A stretch of DNA of 64,000 bases from Verrucomicrobiales bacterium (GTDB taxonomy: Bacteria > Verrucomicrobiota > Verrucomicrobiia > Methylacidiphilales > JAAUTS01). Location of the stretch: contig JAIRPN010000015.1 in NCBI GenBank assembly GCA_031256975.1, positions 216,648-280,647 on the forward strand, given 5' to 3'. Under the pieces are notes generated by a model. It ran no database searches. It was given only the letters and a program-made list of their open reading frames with translations, and had not been told where the DNA came from. Each line of letters begins with the position of its first letter. The first letter of the stretch is position 1. Below, in pieces: positions 38,216-46,479 of this stretch. The translations under genes were made by a program, and so were the position numbers.

Positions 38216-39432
38216 TTAAACTGACGCCAGCGACAAACCCTCGGTGATGTTCTCGCCGGCGTCGAGACGCTCCTTGAGCTTCACCGCGCTGGCGGACTCG
38301 GCGCGCAGCTTGGCGACGATGGCAGGCAGGATGCCGAGCACATAATCGACTTCCGCCTCGGTGTTGTAGGCGCTAAAGCTGAACCGCAGGGTGCCGACGG
38401 CGCGTTCCTTCGGCACGCCCATCGCCTGCAGCACGTGGGAAATTTCCACCGAGCCGGTGGTGCAGGCGGAACCCGCCGAGGCGCAGACGCCGTATTGGTC
38501 GAGCATGATCAGCAAGGCCTCCGCCTCGATGCCGCTAAAGGCCAGGCTGGAAGTGTTCGGCGTGCGCTGTTCGCGGTTGCCGTTGACGAAGGTGTCGGGA
38601 ACCGAGGCCAGCACGGTGTTTTCAAATTTGTCACGCAGCGCGCGCACGCGGGTGGTTTCCTCGGCGAGATGTTTTTGCGCCTCGACCGCCGCTTGTCCCA
38701 AACCGACGATGTGCGAGACGTTTTCGGTACCGCCGCGCTTGCCTTTTTCCTGATGGCCGCCGATCACGTACGGCACGAATTTGACTCGGCGGCGCACATA
38801 CAACGCCCCCACGCCTTTCGGCGCGTGGAATTTGTGGCCCGCCAACGACAGGAAATCGATTTTCAATTCGGCGAGATTGATCGGCAGCTTGCCAACCACC
38901 TGCACGGCGTCGGTATGGAACAGTACGCCGCGGGAACGGCAAAGTTCGCCGATCTCGGCGACCGGGAAGGTCACGCCGGTCTCGTTGTTGGCCCACATCA
39001 CGCTAACGATCGCGGTGTCATCGCGCAGCGCTTCCTCGACCTGTTTCACCGTTAGCGTGCCATCGGCGGCAACCGGCAGATAGGTCACGCCGTAACCGAG
39101 ACGTTCAAGGTATTCGGCATGGTTCTTGATCGCCGAATGTTCCACGGCGCTAACGACGACGTGGCGGTGACCGGTGGTCTGCAACGCGGAGTGAATCGCG
39201 GTGTTGTTCGACTCGGTGGCGCAGCCGGTGAAGACAATTTCGCGCGGCTCGCAACCGAGCAGCGCGGCAACTTGGGCGCGGGCCTGTTCAACGGCCTCAC
39301 GCGTCCGGCGGCCGATGCGGTAGGCGCTGGAGGCATTGCCATAATGCTCCGTCAGGTAAGGAACCATGGCCTCAAAAACCGATGGACTTACTTGGGTTGT
39401 GGCGTTGTTGTCGAAATAAACGATTTTTTTCA
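38216..39432 (-). CDS. Cysteine desulfurase (NifS/IscS family)
   Basis: MKKIVYFDNNATTQVSPSVF, TGCATESNNTAIHSAL, SLAGHKFHAPKGVGALYVR, CASAGSACTTG. Confidence 0.94.
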
Positions 39433-39549
39433 TGTAATTAATCCCGCTACCGGTGAAGGATAAACAATATAGGCAAAACCACGCCAAATTCAATAATCTC
39501 TTCATGTGGGGGCAGGGCAAGCCCTGCCTCTACGAAATCACTTTCGCCG

Positions 39550-39828
39550 CTAGCGCCGTTTGGCGCTGCTTCGTCGCAGCTTCAATTTTACCTTCGGGCA
39601 ATGCTCGGCAAATAATTCGGCAAGGGTCAGGTCGTAGATCGCCGCGAAATTCAGGATGGTTTTCAGCCGCAGGTTCCAGCGCCGCCCGGCCTCGATGCTT
39701 TGGTACACCTTGTAGGAAATCCCCGCGTGCTCGGCGAAGCCCTCCTGGGTCAGGCCCGTCATTTCCCGCAAACGCCGCAGCCGCCGGGCAAGAAATAGAC
39801 TGGGCTTCGGGTCCTTGGACATTTCCAA
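39550..39828 (-). CDS. Helix-turn-helix XRE family regulator
   Basis: RLRRLREMTGLTQEGFAEHAGISYKVYQSIEAGRRWN. Confidence 0.88.
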   Translation of the reverse strand: MEMSKDPKPSLFLARRLRRLREMTGLTQEGFAEHAGISYKVYQSIEAGRRWNLRLKTILNFAAIYDLTLAELFAEHCPKVKLKLRRSSAKRR

Positions 39829-39853
39829 GCGTCTCCCAATTTTTACTTGTTAA

Positions 39854-39875
39854 ACACTATCATATAAGATAGTGT
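39854..39875. promoter_or_regulatory. Palindrome ACACTATC-atataa-GATAGTGT, candidate XRE operator
   Basis: Perfect 8-bp arms, 26 bp 5' of the XRE start. Confidence 0.55.
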
Positions 39876-39881
39876 CACATC

Positions 39882-40259
39882 GTGAATCCGCGGTTTCACA
39901 AAACTACCCCCCATGTTTCGCCCGCACGCCTGCGCAACGTTTTGTTCATCATGCGGCTGCTGGCGGGAACCTGCAAGCCGCTTGTCCTGCTAGCCGTGAT
40001 TATTTGCGAAAGCTACCGCCTATGGGTGCTGCCGCTGCTGGGACCGTCGGCGCAGGAGGAGCAGTCGTGGCAGATCCTGTGCCGCATCCTGGTGGTGGCC
40101 TTGTGCTATTTGCTGGCGGTGAACTATGTCGCCGGCTGGCTGCTGCCGGGAAAAATCCGCCGGACGGCAACGGTCAATCGCTCAGCTCAACGTTCCAATA
40201 CGCCAGATCGAGGAAATGCTTCCAGGAATCGTGCGGCACGGTGGAAATCTGGAAATTGA
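39882..40259 (+). CDS. Hypothetical small membrane protein (tail overlaps HNH gene antisense)
   Basis: Hydrophobic segments; 3' 86 bp overlap a well-supported minus-strand CDS. Confidence 0.35.
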   Translation: MNPRFHKTTPHVSPARLRNVLFIMRLLAGTCKPLVLLAVIICESYRLWVLPLLGPSAQEEQSWQILCRILVVALCYLLAVNYVAGWLLPGKIRRTATVNRSAQRSNTPDRGNASRNRAARWKSGN

Positions 40260-40782
40260 TGAAGGTGCGCAGCTTGGGCTTTTTCGGCTTGCGCAGCAGC
40301 TGCATGCCGATCTGGTGGGCCAGATGGTTGCTCTTGCGGGTGTTGCAGGGCACGCAGGAGGTGACCACGTTTTCCCAGGTCGTGCGGCCGCCGCGGTCGC
40401 GCGGGATGACGTGGTCGATGTTCAGGTCCTTGCGTTCGAACTTGCGGGCGCAATACTGGCAGGTGTAACTGTCGCGCTCGAAGATGTTGTTGCGGGTCAG
40501 CTTGACCTCCTTGCGCGGCATCTTGTCGAACAAGACCAGCACGATGATCTGCGGCACACGGACTTTGAACTTGATGGTGTGGAAACAATCCTCGTCGTTG
40601 GCGTGGCGGGAGAAGTCGCTCCATTCCATGAAATCGAGGGTGGCGTAGGAACCGCCGGCGTTGTCGACCACCTCGGCGTGGCCAAGGTAAAGAAGGGAAA
40701 GCGCGCGCTTGGCGGAACAAACGCTAACCGCCTGCCAAAGCCTGTTCAGTACGAGAACCGGCCGATTAAGAACAGAGTCCAT
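40174..40782 (-). CDS. HNH endonuclease family protein
   Basis: RDSYTCQYCARKFERKDLNIDHVIPRDRGGRTTWENVVTSCVPCNTRKSN. Confidence 0.92.
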   Translation of the reverse strand: MDSVLNRPVLVLNRLWQAVSVCSAKRALSLLYLGHAEVVDNAGGSYATLDFMEWSDFSRHANDEDCFHTIKFKVRVPQIIVLVLFDKMPRKEVKLTRNNIFERDSYTCQYCARKFERKDLNIDHVIPRDRGGRTTWENVVTSCVPCNTRKSNHLAHQIGMQLLRKPKKPKLRTFINFQISTVPHDSWKHFLDLAYWNVELSD

Positions 40783-40974
40783 CTCCTTTCTTCCCCCACT
40801 AAAGGTTGCAAAAAGCTAGCACAGGCGGCCCCGGCGGTCAATGCGGCAGAAGTGACAATTGCGCAACGAACGCCGCCAATGGCGGAATTTCGCGGTTAGC
40901 GGGCAATCAACGCCATTACAAAACTGTAATTTCTCAGCGTTTGACCTGACCGCCAGGCGTGGCAGAATAAGAGT

Positions 40975-41655
40975 ATGAAACTGACCTACCTCGGCCATTC
41001 CTGTTTCTCCGTCGCGGCGGGCGGCAAGACCCTGTTGTTTGATCCGTTCATCACGCCGAACCCGCTGGCCGCGCACATTGACATCAACGCCATCCAGGCC
41101 GACTACATCCTGCTGTCGCACGGCCATGCCGACCACGTCGCCGACGCGGCCGCCATCGCCAAGCGCACCGGCGCCACGGTGATCGCGCCGTTTGAAGTCG
41201 GCAATTGGGTCGCCAGGCAAGGTGTCGACAAGGTGCAACACATGAACCACGGCGGTAAAATCCACCTCGATTTCGGCACGGTCAAACTCACCAATGCCAT
41301 TCATTCCAGCTCACTGCCCGACGGCTCCTATGGCGGCAATCCGGCCGGATTCCTGGTCACCGCCAATGGCGAAAGTTTCTATTACTCCGGCGACACCGCG
41401 CTGACCTGCGACATGAAACTGATCGGTGACAGCACCCAGTTGAAGTTCGCCGTGTTGCCGGTTGGCGACAATTTCACCATGGGTTACGAGGACGCGCTGA
41501 TCGCCGCCGATTTCGTCAAATGCGACCAGGTTGTCGGGGTCCACTACGACACCTTCCCGCCGATCAAGATCGACCATGACAAGGCCATCAAGTTCTTCCA
41601 CCAGGCCGGCAAAACCCTGCACCTGCCGAAAATCGGCGACAGCCTGAACTTCTAA
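40975..41655 (+). CDS. Metal-dependent hydrolase, beta-lactamase fold (UPF0173)
   Basis: LTYLGHSCFSV, LSHGHADHVADA, YYSGDTALTCDM, GVHYDTFPPI. Confidence 0.93.
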   Translation: MKLTYLGHSCFSVAAGGKTLLFDPFITPNPLAAHIDINAIQADYILLSHGHADHVADAAAIAKRTGATVIAPFEVGNWVARQGVDKVQHMNHGGKIHLDFGTVKLTNAIHSSSLPDGSYGGNPAGFLVTANGESFYYSGDTALTCDMKLIGDSTQLKFAVLPVGDNFTMGYEDALIAADFVKCDQVVGVHYDTFPPIKIDHDKAIKFFHQAGKTLHLPKIGDSLNF

Positions 41656-41672
41656 TAAACAAGGCGCCAACC

Positions 41673-42356
41673 ATGAAACTGCTCGTTGTCGAGGATGACA
41701 AGAAAATCGGCTCCTTCATTGCCAAGGGCTTCAAGGAAAACGGCTTCGTCGTCGACCTCGCCGTTAGCGGCACCGACGGCCTGCATCTGGCCACCACTTC
41801 GCAATACGACGCCGCCATCCTCGACATCATGCTGCCGGGCATGGACGGCATCGCCCTGCTGGAAAACCTGCGCGCCAAGCGCATCACCATGCCGGTGCTG
41901 ATTCTCAGCGCCAAGCACACCGTCGACGACCGCGTGCGCGGTCTGCAGGCGGGCGGCGACGATTACCTGACCAAGCCTTTTTCCTTTACCGAATTGTTAG
42001 CGAGAATTCAGGCCCTGCTGCGCCGCTCGGCGGTGATCCCGGATTCGCAGACGCTAACGGTGAGCGACCTGCAACTCGACCTGCTCAAGCGCGAGGTCAC
42101 CCGCGACGGCCAGCACATCCCGCTGCAAAGCAAGGAATTCGCCCTGCTGGAATACTTGATGCGCAACCCGGAACGCATCGTCACCAAGACCGCCATCCTG
42201 GAAAACGTCTACGACTACAACTTCGACCCGCAAACCAACGTGGTCGACGTGCTGGTCTGCCGCTTGCGCAACAAAATCGAGAAAGACTTCCCCAACAAGC
42301 AGACCCACATCCAAACCATCCGCGGCATGGGCTATGTCCTTAAAAGCGCACAATAA
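41673..42356 (+). CDS. Response regulator transcription factor (OmpR family)
   Basis: LLVVEDDKKIGSFI, AILDIMLPGMDG, winged-helix C-terminus NVVDVLVCRLRNKIE. Confidence 0.94.
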   Translation: MKLLVVEDDKKIGSFIAKGFKENGFVVDLAVSGTDGLHLATTSQYDAAILDIMLPGMDGIALLENLRAKRITMPVLILSAKHTVDDRVRGLQAGGDDYLTKPFSFTELLARIQALLRRSAVIPDSQTLTVSDLQLDLLKREVTRDGQHIPLQSKEFALLEYLMRNPERIVTKTAILENVYDYNFDPQTNVVDVLVCRLRNKIEKDFPNKQTHIQTIRGMGYVLKSAQ

Positions 42357-43743
42357 ACTCGGCCTCGGCCTCAGCCTGCGTCTTTCGCTCTGGTACGGCA
42401 TCTTCATTGCCGTTGTGCTGCTCATCGTTAGCGGCGTCACCTACCTTTCGATGAGCCGTTTCATCCAGGAGCGCGAGGTCGACTACCTCAAGGCGCGCGC
42501 CGCCGAATACCAAAACTGGCTCATCCAGGGCGGCCTGCCCGCGTTGCAGGCCCGCTTCAACGACCTGCAAACCAAGGAAAAGGACGGCTTTTTCCTGCGC
42601 ATCATCGACCAGAAAACCGATTTTCAATACATCTACTTCAGCAACATCCCGAAAAATTTCGCCATGCTGACGCAGGAGCAAATCCGCAAGATTCCCACCA
42701 CTCCGCAAATCCTCACCTTCACCATCCGCCCCGACATCACCCGCAGCCAGTGGACACTCTACACGCTCAAGGTGAACGACCATATCGTCCTGCAAGCCGG
42801 TAAAAATTCCAACGAAGCCGCCCTCGTCCTCGACCAGCTCAAAGCCATTTTCCTCAAGATCATCCTGCCCCTGATCTTCGTCACCCTGATCGGCGGCGCG
42901 ATCATCACCTACCGCACCACCCGCCCCTTGCGCGACCTCAGCGCCACCATGCAGCGTATTTTGCAGGACGGTGCTTTTGAAACCCGCGTGCCCCTGCGTC
43001 CCTCCGATCCCGAACTCGGCTCGCTGTCCGCCCTGTTCAACCGCCTGCTGGAGAAAAATTCCCGCCTGATCCAGTTGATGCGCGAGTCGATCGACAATGC
43101 GGCACACGACCTGCGCACCCCGCTTACCCGCCTGCGCAACGCGGCGGAACTGGCCTTGAGCGGCAACAAGAACGAAGCCGAATTGCGCGAGGGCCTGGCC
43201 GACTGCCTGGAGGAATCCGAACACGTGTTGAAGATGCTGGAAGTCACCATGGACGTGGCCGAGGCCAAAACCGGCAGCCTGCGCCTCGCCATTAGCGCCG
43301 TCGATCTGCACGAAGCTTGCTCCCGCGTGATTGAGCTGTACGAAATCATCGCCGAGGAAAAAGATATCCGCCTCGTCATTAGCGGTGAGAAAAATATCAA
43401 AGTTCACGCCGACGCCGTCCGTCTCAACCAGGTCATTGCCAACCTGCTCGACAACTCCATCAAGTACAGCCCCGCCAACACCACCATCACGCTAACGGTG
43501 AGCCGCGACGAAAAATCCGGCAGCCTCGCCATTAGCGACCAGGGCTTCGGCATCTCCGAGCAGGACCTGCCGCGCATCTGGGACCGCATGTTCCGCGCCG
43601 ACAACAGCCGCAGCCAGCGCGGCTCCGGCCTCGGCCTGAGCCTGGTGCAGGCCATCGTCCAGGCCCACAACGGCAGCATTGGTGTCACCAGCAAACTCAA
43701 CGAGGGTTCCACATTTACTTTGAAATTGCCGCTGGCATCCTAG
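42334..43743 (+). CDS. Sensor histidine kinase (HAMP, HisKA, HATPase)
   Basis: ESIDNAAHDLRTPLTRLRNAAELAL, NQVIANLLDNSIKYSP, RGSGLGLSLVQAIVQAHNG. Confidence 0.95.
   Translation: MSLKAHNKLGLGLSLRLSLWYGIFIAVVLLIVSGVTYLSMSRFIQEREVDYLKARAAEYQNWLIQGGLPALQARFNDLQTKEKDGFFLRIIDQKTDFQYIYFSNIPKNFAMLTQEQIRKIPTTPQILTFTIRPDITRSQWTLYTLKVNDHIVLQAGKNSNEAALVLDQLKAIFLKIILPLIFVTLIGGAIITYRTTRPLRDLSATMQRILQDGAFETRVPLRPSDPELGSLSALFNRLLEKNSRLIQLMRESIDNAAHDLRTPLTRLRNAAELALSGNKNEAELREGLADCLEESEHVLKMLEVTMDVAEAKTGSLRLAISAVDLHEACSRVIELYEIIAEEKDIRLVISGEKNIKVHADAVRLNQVIANLLDNSIKYSPANTTITLTVSRDEKSGSLAISDQGFGISEQDLPRIWDRMFRADNSRSQRGSGLGLSLVQAIVQAHNGSIGVTSKLNEGSTFTLKLPLAS
43713..43738. repeat. Direct repeat copy 1 (3' end of histidine kinase)
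   Basis: atttactttgaaattgccgctggcat; matches 44579..44604 with one mismatch. Confidence 0.9.
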
Positions 43744-43753
43744 AATTATTGCC

Positions 43754-44575
43754 ATGGGAAAAGTCTGTTTTTTAGGTGAAGCCATTCACGGGGTCGCCGA
43801 ATTCACAACCTATAAACATGACTGGTTAAGAAATCAACGTCCCGAGGAATGGATCATTGTATTTGAAGCGGATCACATCGGCATGCTCAATTCAGTCGCT
43901 AATGACGAACCAGCGTATCAAATCTTACAAAATTTTCCCAAAGTACACCGTACTCAGGAAATGCTGATGTTATTGGAATATCTGATCGAAAAGAAAATTC
44001 CCTACTATGGAGCCGATGTTGTGACTAGGAACAAAATCGCAAAATTTCACGGAGATATGCTTGTGCCGCGACAAATTCAAGCAGAGCAAGAAGGCTTATT
44101 TTATTCACAGGCTGACCCCTTTACCTTGCGGGATTCTTATATGGCAAAAGTCATCGCCAATGTGGCAAGCAATCATCCGCATAAAAATATCGCCGGATTT
44201 TTTCATAACGGCCACATCAAAAAACATGGGAGCAAAGAAATAGGCAAATTCAAACTTCGCGATACGGCTGAAGTCCTTTTTGCAGACCATCAAATTCCAA
44301 GTTACAGCACTGGTTTATTCGCCGCACAGGGAAACATGCTACATAATATTTTCACGCCTCGTAATTTTAACAACATAGCGGATACTGAAGTCATTGAATC
44401 GCTGGCCAAACCGGATTCCTCCCCGCTAATCATCAAAGACAAGGAAACGATGGGCAATCTCGCGGCCTATCATCACGCTTTTGAAAAAGAAAATTTACCC
44501 GTCGCATGGCAATATGACGAATGCGTGATCTTTCACACGGCAACCACACCCACACTGGTTAAAGAAGCTCTTTGA
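43754..44575 (+). CDS. Erythromycin esterase-like protein
   Basis: FLGEAIHGVAEFTTYKHDW and FFHNGHIKKHGS resemble the Ere family; low GC. Confidence 0.65.
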   Translation: MGKVCFLGEAIHGVAEFTTYKHDWLRNQRPEEWIIVFEADHIGMLNSVANDEPAYQILQNFPKVHRTQEMLMLLEYLIEKKIPYYGADVVTRNKIAKFHGDMLVPRQIQAEQEGLFYSQADPFTLRDSYMAKVIANVASNHPHKNIAGFFHNGHIKKHGSKEIGKFKLRDTAEVLFADHQIPSYSTGLFAAQGNMLHNIFTPRNFNNIADTEVIESLAKPDSSPLIIKDKETMGNLAAYHHAFEKENLPVAWQYDECVIFHTATTPTLVKEAL

Positions 44576-44578
44576 AGG

Positions 44579-44604
44579 ATTTACTTTGAAACTGCCGCTG
44601 GCAT
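44579..44604. repeat. Direct repeat copy 2
   Basis: atttactttgaaactgccgctggcat, 3 bp after the esterase stop. Confidence 0.9.
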
Positions 44605-44648
44605 GAACTCTCTTTGACAACTAACAATTCATTTGCTTCTATACGGAT

Positions 44649-45002
44649 ATGAAAAGACACCCTTTAATTTTAATATGTCTTGTTGTTGCTATTTGTTTTT
44701 CGGGCTGCAAAAATGAAAAAGACAATGCCATCAAATGGGAATATAAAACAGTTACGTGGAGTCAACTTTACAGGCCACTTATGCTTGGGATGGAACAAAA
44801 TGGTGAAGCTAAATTTTTCAGCGATCCAGAAAAAAGCAGTTGGATGATCGACATGAGAAACGGACTCGCCCTGATGGAAAAGGACGAAAAAGAAAATTAT
44901 TTTGTAAAAAAATTGGATGAACTTGGAAATGATGGATGGGAGTTGGCCGCCACAATCGGCAACGAACGACCCACTTATATCTTCAAAAGAATTAAAAAAT
45001 AA
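44649..45002 (+). CDS. Hypothetical lipoprotein (117 aa), low GC
   Basis: ILICLVVAICFSGCKNEKD lipobox. Confidence 0.65.
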   Translation: MKRHPLILICLVVAICFSGCKNEKDNAIKWEYKTVTWSQLYRPLMLGMEQNGEAKFFSDPEKSSWMIDMRNGLALMEKDEKENYFVKKLDELGNDGWELAATIGNERPTYIFKRIKK

Positions 45003-45009
45003 TTTGCCT

Positions 45010-45297
45010 ATGAAAGAAGTCACTGTCTTCGCCACAATCACAGCCAAAAAAGAAGCCGTCGCGCAAGTGCTTGCGGAACTCCAGATCCTGGTTCCCGCCG
45101 TGCAACAGGAACCGGGCTGCATCGCCTACAAACTGCACCAGAATGTCCGGCAACCGGAGTTGTTTCACTTTTACGAAATCTGGGGCAGCCAGGAGTTGCT
45201 CGACCAGCATGCGATCGCGCCGGCCTTGACCGCATTCAAGCAAAAGACCGCCGGGTTGCTGACGGGTCTGGACGTGTTCGTGGCCAAACCGGTTTGA
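45010..45297 (+). CDS. Antibiotic biosynthesis monooxygenase / YgiN-like quinol monooxygenase
   Basis: MKEVTVFATITAKKEAVAQVLAELQILVPAVQQEPGCIAYKLHQN...FHFYEIWGSQELLDQH. Confidence 0.9.
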   Translation: MKEVTVFATITAKKEAVAQVLAELQILVPAVQQEPGCIAYKLHQNVRQPELFHFYEIWGSQELLDQHAIAPALTAFKQKTAGLLTGLDVFVAKPV

Positions 45298-45301
45298 ACC
45301 G

Positions 45302-45685
45302 ATGAGTGGGGTTTTATTTGAACGGGTTGGGGGTCGCAAGGGACTGTTGCGCCTGCTGCGTCATTTTTACGCCGACGTACGCCAGCACGCCGTGATCGGG
45401 CCGATTTTCCTGGCGAAGATCCACGACTGGCCCGCGCATCTGGAAAAAATCGCCGATTTCTGGTCGGGCCTAACCGGCGGTCCCGCCGAATACGGCGGCG
45501 GAATGGCAGCCCGGCATGTTCCGCTCGGCCTGGAGGAACAACATTTTCAGGCCTGGCTCACGCTGTGGCAGCACAATTGCCGCGCGCAGCTGGGCGCGGA
45601 GGAAGCCGAGGAAATGATCGCGCTGGCCAACAACATCGGTGACCGTCTGCGGGGCATCGTGGCCCGCGCGCGGTTGCTGCAATAA
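45302..45685 (+). CDS. Truncated hemoglobin (group III-like)
   Basis: LLRHFYADVRQHAVIGPIF...HLEKIADFWSGLTGG...ARHVPLGLEEQHFQAWLTLW. Confidence 0.85.
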   Translation: MSGVLFERVGGRKGLLRLLRHFYADVRQHAVIGPIFLAKIHDWPAHLEKIADFWSGLTGGPAEYGGGMAARHVPLGLEEQHFQAWLTLWQHNCRAQLGAEEAEEMIALANNIGDRLRGIVARARLLQ

Positions 45686-45696
45686 GCAGCCGCTAA

Positions 45697-46479
45697 TCAC
45701 GAGGCGGGCAAGACCGGCTTGAGCTTGGCGAGCGGAATCCAGCCTTTTTGTCCGGCCGGGTTTTTGACATACACGAACTCGTTGTAATGCTTCAACGGCT
45801 TGACCAGGTCGCCTTCCTTCAGGCTGGCAACATCGCCCGCGTCGGCAAACGGCGAAACTTTCAGCGGCGTGCCCTCGCCCATCACCACTTGCTGGTCGAG
45901 TTGCTGGGTTTGCACCATCATGCCACCACCCGCCAACAGCAACACCAGCACGCTAACCGCGACCATGCCGTGGAACAGGCGGGTCGGGCATTTTTCGTGC
46001 TCGCCGAAATTCAGCCAGGCGCCGCGCAAAAAAACGCCCAGCATGGCCGCCAACAGCGAGGCGAACCCAATCCAGGCCCAGGTGTTTAAGCCAAACGCGA
46101 CAAAGGGTTTCTGCCATACCGGGACCACGGGTTCCGGCAGGCCGCGCGACTGGCGCAGCACGGCGAGGTTGGCGGCAACATCGGCCGCGTTCGGCTCCAG
46201 CAGCAACGCGCGCTGGTATTCCAGTACCGCCTTGCCGATCTCGCCTTTCAGGTAATAGGCATTGCCGAGGTTGTAAAACACCGAGGCCGACAGGCTGCCG
46301 TCCTGCAGCAGGTTTTCATAAATGCGGATGGCGTCGTCGTATTTCTTCGCCGCGTAGGCCTGGTTGGCCGCGTCAAAATCGCTGGTGCCGGGTTTGCCCG
46401 CCATCAGCGGCGCCGACGCCAACAGTAAAAGAGCAAGAATTAATCCTCCCTGACGCAGCTTCGACTTCAAATTTTTCAT
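45697..46479 (-). CDS. TPR and SH3-like protein (BatE type)
   Basis: TPR YNLGNAYYLKGEIGKAVLEYQRAL; C-terminal SH3-like; Bat operon context. Confidence 0.85.
   Translation of the reverse strand: MKNLKSKLRQGGLILALLLLASAPLMAGKPGTSDFDAANQAYAAKKYDDAIRIYENLLQDGSLSASVFYNLGNAYYLKGEIGKAVLEYQRALLLEPNAADVAANLAVLRQSRGLPEPVVPVWQKPFVAFGLNTWAWIGFASLLAAMLGVFLRGAWLNFGEHEKCPTRLFHGMVAVSVLVLLLAGGGMMVQTQQLDQQVVMGEGTPLKVSPFADAGDVASLKEGDLVKPLKHYNEFVYVKNPAGQKGWIPLAKLKPVLPAS

Noticed and set aside
40174-40782. HNH protein as part of a restriction or defence island
   Set aside because: Neighbours are a cysteine desulfurase, XRE regulator and UPF0173 hydrolase; no methyltransferase or other defence gene nearby.
42340-43407. 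Minus-strand 355-aa ORF
   Set aside because: Antisense to a well-supported histidine kinase gene.
43713-44604. Classical IS insertion flanked by a target-site duplication
   Set aside because: No transposase or terminal inverted repeats; 26-bp imperfect repeats are too long and diverged for a normal short TSD.
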